From contig CAMGAL010000025.1 in NCBI GenBank assembly GCA_946007445.1, forward strand, positions 1 to 13,077: DNA of 13,077 nucleotides, read 5' to 3'. This DNA is from an uncultured Mediterranea sp. (GTDB taxonomy: Bacteria > Bacteroidota > Bacteroidia > Bacteroidales > Bacteroidaceae). Shown piece by piece: positions 7,103 to 13,077 of the stretch (position 1 is its first letter; each line of letters starts with the position of its first letter). The notes below the pieces were generated by a model. The model ran no database searches and was not told the DNA's origin. It was given only the letters and a program-made list of their open reading frames with translations. Both the position numbers and the translations under genes were made by a program.

Positions 7103-7636
7103 CTACAGCAACGAGCGAATCTCTTCCGGGGTCTGACCCGTCATTTGTGCGATATGCTCTACCGTCATGCCACTGGAAACGAGCCCTTGCACCAAAGCTT
7201 TCAAAGAGTGGATGCGTTCTTCTTGCTCGGCAATGCGGCTCTCCTGCTCCGTAATACGGCTCTCCTGCTCCGTAATACGGCTCTCTTGCTCCGTAATGCG
7301 ACTCTCCTGCTCGGCAATAAGTTTGTCTCGATTCATGATGGCTGTGTCGCGGTCTTCGATAGCCTGAAAATACTCATCCTCCACATTCATGTCCTGACGG
7401 ATGTCCGGATCGGAGGCCGCGCAATTCAAACGACGAAGCAGGTACAGCATATCGGGGTCGCCCTCAAAGCAAGAATCGTCGATGGCAATGATGTGACGGT
7501 CTTTGCAGGAGGTCTTTGATTGGTCGAAGACCTCTTTCTTCAACAAGGCTGACAGCAACGTGCGGGCGATGCGTTCATCCTCCATGAGGTACTTGAACAC
7601 GGAGTCGTAAATGGGATTGGCAACGTAGATGGTCAT
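7103..7636 (-). CDS. Rpn/PD-(D/E)XK transposase-like protein with internal deletion, probably inactive
   Basis: 177-residue product of the Rpn (recombination-promoting nuclease/putative transposase, PDDEXK) family. The first 36 residues (MTIYVANPIYDSVFKYLMED to LLSALLKKEV) match the family N-terminus. Residue 37 onward (FDQSKTSCKDRHIIAIDDS, then NVEDEYFQAIEDRDTAIMNRDKLIAEQ) matches the family C-terminal third. The roughly 130-140 residues that normally lie between, including the catalytic core with its ELQK-type motif, are absent, and the frame is kept. A coiled coil of ITEQESR heptads follows, then a short terminal segment (MTVEHIAQMTGQTPEEIRSLL) with the look of a small helix-turn-helix. 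The ATG at 7636 begins the conserved family start; the frame extends upstream to 7846 but that part reads into the divergent promoter region and lacks family resemblance. The family call is good; the deletion is judged from memory of full-length relatives of about 300 residues or more. Confidence 0.8.
   Translation of the reverse strand: MTIYVANPIYDSVFKYLMEDERIARTLLSALLKKEVFDQSKTSCKDRHIIAIDDSCFEGDPDMLYLLRRLNCAASDPDIRQDMNVEDEYFQAIEDRDTAIMNRDKLIAEQESRITEQESRITEQESRITEQESRIAEQEERIHSLKALVQGLVSSGMTVEHIAQMTGQTPEEIRSLL
7221..7325 (-). repeat. Five 21-nt in-frame tandem repeats (heptad coding)
   Basis: Units begin at 7221, 7242, 7263, 7284 and 7305; the second and third are identical, the first and fourth differ at a few bases, and the fifth fades after about 14 bases. 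Each encodes one coiled-coil heptad of the ITEQESR type in the Rpn remnant. The multiple of three lets copy number change without breaking the frame. Confidence 0.92.
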
Positions 7637-7662
7637 AATCGTATCAAGTCGGTTTCGTTTCG

Positions 7663-7693
7663 AAAAGATAACGATTTTGCTTGGAAATGCAAA
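7663..7693 (-). promoter_or_regulatory. Probable promoter of the Rpn remnant
   Basis: On the minus strand TTTG (7693-7690) is followed by a 19-nt spacer and TATCTTTT (7670-7663), one base short of TAnnTTTG. The implied transcript start near 7657 leaves about 20 nt of leader to the ATG at 7636, which supports that start. Confidence 0.5.
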
Positions 7694-7731
7694 TACCATG
7701 TGGATATTGTTTCGACAGACCATAGAAACCG

Positions 7732-7763
7732 TTTGGTCATTCCAAAAATAAATTGTATCTTTG
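7732..7763 (+). promoter_or_regulatory. Bacteroides-type promoter of the glycosyltransferase operon
   Basis: TTTG (7732-7735), a 20-nt spacer, then TATCTTTG (7756-7763), an exact sigma-ABfr match. The expected start of transcription is near 7770. This rules out the in-frame start codons at 7753 and 7765 and selects the ATG at 7798. Confidence 0.82.
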
Positions 7764-7797
7764 TATGGAATATACACATTGTAAAAGAATAGACTAT

Positions 7798-8748
7798 ATG
7801 GAAGTTCAGCAGACAAAGCCCACGAACGATGAGCCTGTTCGCACACCGGCGAAGGTATCGGTCATTATCCCGGTGCACAATACGGCCCCCTACTTGCGGG
7901 CCTGCTTGGACAGTATTTGCCGGCAGACGCTCAAGGAGCTGCAAATCCTTGTGGTCAACGATGGATCGACCGACCAAAGTCAGGAGATTATCGAGGAGTA
8001 TGCGGCACAGGACGGGCGCATCGAATGGATCAGACAAGAGAATGCCGGACAAGGAGCAGCCAGAAACCGGGCACTGGAACGGGCAAACGGCGAGTTTGTC
8101 TATTTCATGGACAGTGACGACCTGCTGGATTTGCACTGCCTGCAACGGTGCTATGAGCTGTGCCAGGCCGAAGAGTTGGACTATGTCATGTTTGATGCCG
8201 ATGCTTTCAGAGACAACGGGATGCCGGACACTTCCTTCAACTACGACCGACGCGGACTGATAGACGACCAACGAATTTGGGAAAAAAGCTATTACCTGCT
8301 GCTACATACTTTGAAGAATGACAGTTTCCGTGCTTCCGTCTGCCTTTTTCTTTTCAGACATTCTTACATCAAGGATCACCGATTTCCCGAAGGTATCATC
8401 CATGAAGACAACTATTTTGTGTTTAATGCTATGGAATATGCCCATCGTTGCCGATACCTGCCTGAACAATTCTTCCACCGCCGTGTACGGTTGCAATCGA
8501 CCATGACCAGCCGCTTCAGCCTACGAAACATCGAGGGGTATGTAACCGTGGCTTATCTCCTCAAAGGAGTGCCCCCAGAGGAGACCATAGAGTTGTACCT
8601 GCATAAAACACTCAATTCGGTCATCTGGCTGGCACACCAACTCACCTGGAGGGAGAAATGGGCTACGCTGCGACTGTTTCGTCAGCACCGGCTGTGCCGA
8701 TATGCGACATGGAAGAGCTGGATGGTCTTCTGGTTGAAACGCAAATAA
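7798..8748 (+). CDS. Family 2 (GT-A) glycosyltransferase
   Basis: 316-residue GT2 enzyme that transfers a sugar from a nucleotide donor, probably to a surface glycan at the cytoplasmic face of the inner membrane. Motifs: VSVIIPVHNTAPYL at 20-33 (start of the nucleotide-binding fold), NDGSTD at 54-59, the AGQGAARNRAL stretch at 83-93, the metal-binding DxD as DSDD at 105-108, and HED at 202-204, the usual place of the catalytic base. The C-terminus is basic and aromatic (WKSWMVFWLKRK) and may touch the membrane. The ATG at 7798 is chosen because the promoter ends at 7763. The next glycosyltransferase gene starts 8 nt after the stop, so the two form an operon. Donor and acceptor cannot be told. 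Confidence 0.95.
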   Translation: MEVQQTKPTNDEPVRTPAKVSVIIPVHNTAPYLRACLDSICRQTLKELQILVVNDGSTDQSQEIIEEYAAQDGRIEWIRQENAGQGAARNRALERANGEFVYFMDSDDLLDLHCLQRCYELCQAEELDYVMFDADAFRDNGMPDTSFNYDRRGLIDDQRIWEKSYYLLLHTLKNDSFRASVCLFLFRHSYIKDHRFPEGIIHEDNYFVFNAMEYAHRCRYLPEQFFHRRVRLQSTMTSRFSLRNIEGYVTVAYLLKGVPPEETIELYLHKTLNSVIWLAHQLTWREKWATLRLFRQHRLCRYATWKSWMVFWLKRK

Positions 8749-8756
8749 GTGAACGT

Positions 8757-10916
8757 ATGGGACAGAAGTACTACATCAAGTTCGGTATCTCCAACCGACA
8801 GAATGCCGGATCCAAAGCCATGCGCGACGTGATGCACCTGCTGGACACGCAGGGCTACCGAGTGATGCCGGCCCTGCCTGCAACAGCAAACCGCTGGCTG
8901 AAACTGCTCATAGACATCCCGCTGCTCTGCCTCATCACCCTGCTGTGCGTGCGACGTAGCGGGACGATACTCTACATCATGCCCAGCAATGCCAACCGCA
9001 TCCGGCTGCTCTACCGACTGAAACGTCTGTTAGGCTTCCGGCTCATCTGCTTTATCAACGATGTAGAGCAACTGAGGATGCCCACCACCGCACCCTACGC
9101 TCGCGACGAAATGGCATGCATCGGATTGGCCGATGATGTACTGGTGCCCAATGAGAACTCCATCGACATCCTACGCCGACAGTTTCACCTGACCAACCAC
9201 CTGATACCCGTTGGGGTATGGGACTACCTGAGCGACTATCAGCCGGCAGGTACACCCGAACAGTGGATAGAGAGCTACCGGCTAAGCCTGATTGCCTATG
9301 CCGGCAATCTGCAGAAGTCCCCCTTCCTGGCACAGCTGGGTGACATCGCACTCCCCTTCCGGATCTGGGGAGACGGATGGAAAGAAGCGTTCCCTGCCAA
9401 TGTGAGCCACCAAGGGGCCACTACTCCAGACTTGCTTCCACCCTTGCTGCAAGGATGCGCCTGGGGGTTGGTGTGGGACGGCATTTCCATTGATACCTGC
9501 GACGGCCAACTGGGCACCTATCTGCGATTCAACAATGCCCACAAGTGCGGGCTCTACTTGTCGGCCGGATTGCCTGTCATCGTATGGAGAGAGAGCGGCA
9601 TGGCCCACTTCGTAGAGAGCAAGCAGGTGGGCATCCTCGTGGACTCCCTGCGAGAGCTGCCTCAACAAATGGCAGCCATCACGCCCGAGCAATATCTCAT
9701 TCTCAGACAAAACGCTTGCCGTGAAGGTGAACGGATCAGACGCGGGCACTATTTCCTGAATGCCCTGCACGAAACTGAAAAGCCCACACTCACCCTGCTA
9801 TGGAGATACCTCAATCCCTTAGAAGCCGGCAAGGATGTCGTGCTGGTACCTCAGTATGTAGGCAGAGCCTTGCAGTGCCGGACTCAGGTGGTCTGCGGAT
9901 TCAACGAGGAGGAGATGCAACAAATCCCTCCATCATGTAAAAGAGAGATCGAGTTTATCCATCAACCGCTCAGCAGGAATCCCAAACAGCGTATTCCCGT
10001 CTATATCAACTATCTGCTGAAGCATGCCCATGAAACAGATATCCTGATGTGCTTCCATCGGAAGCCCGAAACCATGATCAACGTCTGGCTATACAAACGA
10101 CTGAACAAACGAGGCAAAGTATATGTCAAACTCGACACAGAAGCCGGACATGAATGGAGTATCAGAGAAAAGCCACGTGGGAAGCGTTGGCTATACGACC
10201 TGGCCAACCGTGTCTTTATTCGCGACTGTGATGTCATCTCTTGTGAAACGGCGCAAGGGTATCGCTACTTGACGGAGCAATCCTCCTACCAAGCCCTGAT
10301 GAAAGAGAAGCTCGTGCTGATGCCCAACGCCTTTGACGAAGAGGCCTGGCAGGCATTGCATATTCCGGAAAAGAGTTTCGACGAGAAAGAGAACCTGATA
10401 ATTACCGTGGGGCGCATCGGAACCCGACAAAAGAATACGGAAATGCTGCTGGAGGCACTGCGTCACACTCGTCTCGGGTCGTGGCAGGTGGCCTTGATAG
10501 GCCCCATCGCTCCCGATTTCCAACCCTATCTGGACCGTTATTTCCAACAAAATCCCTCATTAGCGAACTCTATCCAACTCACAGGCCCTGTCTATGAGAA
10601 ACGAGAACTATGGGAATACTACAACCGGGCCAAAGTGTTTGTGCTGACCTCCGAATGGGAAAGCTTTGGCATTGTGCTGACCGAAGCCAGACGTTTCCAC
10701 AACTACATTCTCTCCACGCCTGTAGGAGATGCAGAGAATGCCACAGCTCATGGTGACAGAGGAGAGATTATTCCTTTCAACGATTCCGAGCATCTCAGCC
10801 AAGCGCTACAATCCATCATGGATGGGGAGAAGGATATTCGGCCCAACGCACCCTCCGATGAGAGCCTCTCTTATTCGGCGGCAGTTGCACCAGTTGTCCG
10901 ACGTTTGCATAGATAA
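8757..10916 (+). CDS. Two-domain glycosyltransferase: Gtf3-like plus GT4-like
   Basis: 719-residue protein made of two complete-looking GT-B transferases. The N-terminal half (about 1-345) begins YYIKFGISNRQNAGSKAMRD, which resembles the Gtf3/galactofuranosyltransferase-like group. It carries LVWDG at 238-242, DTCDGQLGTYLRFNNAHK, and GLPVIVW, the usual acceptor/donor-site segments of that group. The C-terminal half (about 357-700) begins GKDVVLVPQYVG, like the start of a free-standing enzyme. It carries VGRIGTRQKN near 551-560 and the GT4 EX7E motif as Glu635 to Glu643 (ESFGIVLTE). Each half is near the normal length of a single enzyme, so this reads as a gene fusion. The ATG at 8757 is 8 nt after the GT2 stop and gives the family N-terminus directly; the earlier in-frame ATG at 8658 would overlap the GT2 gene by 91 bases. 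Sugar specificity is unknown; galactofuranose for the first half is only a guess. Confidence 0.9.
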   Translation: MGQKYYIKFGISNRQNAGSKAMRDVMHLLDTQGYRVMPALPATANRWLKLLIDIPLLCLITLLCVRRSGTILYIMPSNANRIRLLYRLKRLLGFRLICFINDVEQLRMPTTAPYARDEMACIGLADDVLVPNENSIDILRRQFHLTNHLIPVGVWDYLSDYQPAGTPEQWIESYRLSLIAYAGNLQKSPFLAQLGDIALPFRIWGDGWKEAFPANVSHQGATTPDLLPPLLQGCAWGLVWDGISIDTCDGQLGTYLRFNNAHKCGLYLSAGLPVIVWRESGMAHFVESKQVGILVDSLRELPQQMAAITPEQYLILRQNACREGERIRRGHYFLNALHETEKPTLTLLWRYLNPLEAGKDVVLVPQYVGRALQCRTQVVCGFNEEEMQQIPPSCKREIEFIHQPLSRNPKQRIPVYINYLLKHAHETDILMCFHRKPETMINVWLYKRLNKRGKVYVKLDTEAGHEWSIREKPRGKRWLYDLANRVFIRDCDVISCETAQGYRYLTEQSSYQALMKEKLVLMPNAFDEEAWQALHIPEKSFDEKENLIITVGRIGTRQKNTEMLLEALRHTRLGSWQVALIGPIAPDFQPYLDRYFQQNPSLANSIQLTGPVYEKRELWEYYNRAKVFVLTSEWESFGIVLTEARRFHNYILSTPVGDAENATAHGDRGEIIPFNDSEHLSQALQSIMDGEKDIRPNAPSDESLSYSAAVAPVVRRLHR

Positions 10917-10929
10917 CCGACGTGTGACA

Positions 10930-10951
10930 CAATACCCACTTTTGGGTATTG
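10930..10951. other. Hairpin after the glycosyltransferase operon
   Basis: CAATACCC (10930-10937) pairs with GGGTATTG (10944-10951) around the loop ACTTTT, an 8-bp perfect stem 13 nt after the stop codon. No T-run follows, so it is a weak terminator candidate; it may instead belong to the control region of the receptor gene because its right arm overlaps a direct repeat. Confidence 0.5.
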
Positions 10952-11011
10952 CAGACAACGGATTCCTCACGCCGCAACGCTACAAATCACACATTTTGAG
11001 TATTGCACACC
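10940..11011 (+). repeat. Pair of direct repeats upstream of the TonB receptor
   Basis: TTTTGGGTATTGCAGACA at 10940-10957 and TTTTGAGTATTGCACACC at 10994-11011 share 15 of 18 bases, 54 nt apart. The second overlaps the proposed -33 element of the receptor promoter, which fits a regulator site, though chance in such a short region is possible. Confidence 0.5.
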
Positions 11012-11033
11012 CTCAGGCGACAGCGTAATTTTG
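11003..11033 (+). promoter_or_regulatory. Probable promoter of the TonB receptor
   Basis: TTG (11003-11005), a 20-nt spacer, then TAATTTTG (11026-11033), an exact match to the -7 box TAnnTTTG with a partial -33 box. The ATG at 11061 follows 27 nt later, so this receptor probably has its own promoter and need not depend on the glycosyltransferase operon. Confidence 0.65.
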
Positions 11034-11060
11034 CACTCGAAAAAACAGCAACGAGTACGA

Positions 11061-13077
11061 ATGAATAGAAAACTGACTACAACGCTGTGTCTGATGCTGC
11101 TCGCTCTGGCGGCCATCGCACAGAACCAAATCCCGGCTCTGTCGGGAAGAATCATCTCCAAGGATTCGGAGGAGGTGCCGTTTGCCACCGTGTATCTGAA
11201 GGGCACGAACTATGGCTGCTACACCAATGAACAAGGAAACTATCGCCTCTTTGCCCCGGCGGGCAACTACACGCTGGTGGTCTCCGCCGTAGGCTATGAA
11301 GCGGTGGAGAAGTCCGTCACGCTGACCCGACAACGACAGAAGATGAACATCACCCTAACGGCCAGCGACGTACAGCTGGACGAGGTCGTGGTGATGGCCA
11401 CCGGTGTGGGTCGCGTGAAGCAATCGCCCTTCAACACCATTGCGGTAGATACACGCGAGATGCAGAACACCACCAAGAACCTGAGCGACGCCCTGGCCAA
11501 AGCACCGGGACTGAAACTGCGCGAGTCGGGCGGTGTGGGGTCGGACATGTCGCTGATGATGGACGGATTCAGCGGGAAACATGTCAAGGTATTTATTGAC
11601 GGAGTGCCCCAAGAGGGCGTAGGCCAGTCGTTCGGCCTGAACAACATCCCCGTCAGCTTTGCCAACCGCATCGAGGTCTACAAAGGAGTCGTGCCGGTAG
11701 GATTCGGCACGGATGCCATCGGAGGTGTGGTGAACATCGTGACCGAAAAACGCCGCAAAGGATGGTTTCTGGACGCATCCTACTCTTACGGTTCCTTCAA
11801 CACCCACAAGTCGTACGTACACTTCGGGCAGACACTGGGCGGAGGTTTCACCTACGAAATCAATGCGTTCCAGAACTACTCAGACAACGACTACCACGTC
11901 AACTCGCCTGTAGAGGACTTTGAGACGGGACGCATCGACCGCGACCTGAAGGTACGTGTGAAGCGATTCAACGACACCTACCACAACGAGGCGATAGTCG
12001 GAAAAGTGGGGTTTGTGAATCGCCGGTGGGCCGACCGTCTGATGCTGGGAGTGACCTACTCGCAGCTCTACAAGGAGATTCAAACTGGTGTACGCCAGGA
12101 AATCGTATATGGCGAAAAGCACCGCCGCGGACACTCACTGATGCCCTCGCTGGAGTACAGCAAGCGGAACCTCTTCACCAAAGGACTGGAAGTGAAGCTG
12201 ACGGCCAACTACAACCGCGACATCACGACCAACATTGACACGGCTTCCTATAAGTACAACTGGCTGGGAGAAAGAGCCCTACTGAACTCGCCCGGAGAAC
12301 AGAGCCTCCAACACCTGCGCGCCACCAACCACAACTGGAACGGCACCATGACCCTGAACTACCGACCGGGACGTGCCCACCTGCTGACACTGAACCATGT
12401 ACTGACCGACTTTCGAAGGGAGAACACCTCGCTGCTGACCCGGGAAGCGGTGACCGACCCCATTGACAAGCATACGCAGAAGAACATCACCGGCCTCTCC
12501 TATCGCCTGATGCCTACGGAGAAATGGAACATCTCTCTCTTCGGCAAGTACTACAACCAGGCAGTGAGCGGCCCCGTAGCCACCACAGAGGCCCAGGAAG
12601 CCTTCGTGCGATCATCGCGCGACATCGACTTCTGGGGATGGGGAGCAGCCGGCACCTACTTCCTGCTGCCCGGCCTGCAAGCCAAGCTCTCCTACGAAAA
12701 AGCCTGCCGCCTGCCTACCATCGAAGAGATGTTTGGCGACGAAGACCTGGAGATGGGCGACATGGACATCAAGCCCGAACGAAGCGACAACCTGAACTTC
12801 AACCTCAGCTATGCCAAGAGCTTCGGCCTACACTCTATCTATGTCGAAGGAGGCGTGGTGTACCGCCACACGCGCGACTACATACAGCGCAACATTGCCT
12901 CCATGAGCGGAGGCAAGTATGCCGCCACCTACATCAACTACGGCAAGGTGCTGACCAAAGGATACAACCTCTCGGCCCGCTACAGCCTATCCCGCTGGCT
13001 GAGCATAGGAGGAAACTTCACGAAAATGAATGTGCTGGACAACATGAAGCAGCGCATGGGCAGCCACCCGCCCAACC
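11061..13077 (+). CDS. TonB-dependent receptor with CarboxypepD_reg-like domain, 3' end missing
   Basis: Outer-membrane gated importer, open without a stop for 672 codons to the window edge; relatives of this layout run to roughly 750-800 residues, so the last barrel strands are missing. The protein starts with a signal peptide (MNRKLTTTLC, hydrophobic core, cleavage likely after AIA at residue 20). A CarboxypepD_reg-like domain follows at about 27-103 (SGRIISKDS, PFATVYLKGT, YTNEQGNYRL). Then come a TonB box DEVVV at 107-111, and the plug at about 120-230 with VKVFIDGVPQ, RIEVYKGVVPVGFG and GGVVNIVT. The rest is beta-barrel. It lacks the SusC-specific signatures and has no visible SusD partner, so it is more like the siderophore, haem, cobalamin or small-peptide importers; the ligand is unknown. 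The ATG at 11061 follows a good promoter and gives a clean signal peptide. Confidence 0.94.
   Translation, partial: MNRKLTTTLCLMLLALAAIAQNQIPALSGRIISKDSEEVPFATVYLKGTNYGCYTNEQGNYRLFAPAGNYTLVVSAVGYEAVEKSVTLTRQRQKMNITLTASDVQLDEVVVMATGVGRVKQSPFNTIAVDTREMQNTTKNLSDALAKAPGLKLRESGGVGSDMSLMMDGFSGKHVKVFIDGVPQEGVGQSFGLNNIPVSFANRIEVYKGVVPVGFGTDAIGGVVNIVTEKRRKGWFLDASYSYGSFNTHKSYVHFGQTLGGGFTYEINAFQNYSDNDYHVNSPVEDFETGRIDRDLKVRVKRFNDTYHNEAIVGKVGFVNRRWADRLMLGVTYSQLYKEIQTGVRQEIVYGEKHRRGHSLMPSLEYSKRNLFTKGLEVKLTANYNRDITTNIDTASYKYNWLGERALLNSPGEQSLQHLRATNHNWNGTMTLNYRPGRAHLLTLNHVLTDFRRENTSLLTREAVTDPIDKHTQKNITGLSYRLMPTEKWNISLFGKYYNQAVSGPVATTEAQEAFVRSSRDIDFWGWGAAGTYFLLPGLQAKLSYEKACRLPTIEEMFGDEDLEMGDMDIKPERSDNLNFNLSYAKSFGLHSIYVEGGVVYRHTRDYIQRNIASMSGGKYAATYINYGKVLTKGYNLSARYSLSRWLSIGGNFTKMNVLDNMKQRMGSHPPN

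Noticed and set aside
7221..7325. CRISPR-like array
   Set aside because: The 21-nt units are head to tail with no spacers and encode coiled-coil heptads in a real gene.
8658..8757. Upstream start of the two-domain glycosyltransferase at 8658
   Set aside because: It would overlap the GT2 gene by 91 bases and add 33 residues unlike the family N-terminus; the ATG at 8757 fits both spacing and homology.

Overview
The window is a GC-rich stretch of a Bacteroidales chromosome, most likely a Bacteroides/Phocaeicola-type gut bacterium. This rests on a SusC/SusD pair, a BT4734-like (VirE N-terminal) plus DUF3987 gene pair, a TonB receptor with a CarboxypepD_reg-like N-domain, and promoters matching the Bacteroides sigma-ABfr consensus (TTTG, 19-21 nt, TAnnTTTG) rather than the E. 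coli type. No rRNA, tRNA, CRISPR array or complete insertion sequence was seen.

Layout. (1) 1-3811, plus strand: the 3' two thirds of a SusC-type outer-membrane transporter, then its SusD-type surface lipoprotein. A strong hairpin with a UUCG loop ends the unit. (2) 3884-6425, minus strand, convergent with SusCD: a two-gene operon of a BT4734/VirE-N protein (195 aa) and a PriCT-like/DUF3987 ATPase (612 aa). This operon carries the oddest structure in the window. A perfect 63-bp inverted repeat has one copy in frame inside the DUF3987 gene, encoding 21 linker residues. The other copy lies in opposite orientation exactly at the gene's stop codon. (3) 6425-6926: an AT-rich divergent control region holding a consensus promoter and a 17-bp palindrome, then an unrecognised 123-aa protein. 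(4) 7030-7636: a long palindromic intergenic element and an Rpn-family nuclease gene that has lost its catalytic core by an in-frame internal deletion and carries 21-nt coding repeats. (5) 7732-10916, plus strand: a glycosyltransferase operon from a consensus promoter, made of a GT2 enzyme and a 719-aa protein that joins a Gtf3-like transferase to a GT4-like transferase. (6) 10917-13077: a regulatory stretch with a hairpin and direct repeats, then a TonB-dependent receptor cut by the window edge.

Functionally, SusCD imports an unknown glycan or other nutrient, the last receptor imports an unknown ligand, and the glycosyltransferase pair probably builds a surface glycan. The VirE-N/DUF3987 block looks like a replication/primase-helicase-type accessory module. 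Its inverted repeats could form an invertible segment or a long RNA stem; both ideas are inference. Assignments come from reading motifs and remembered family features, not from database searches.
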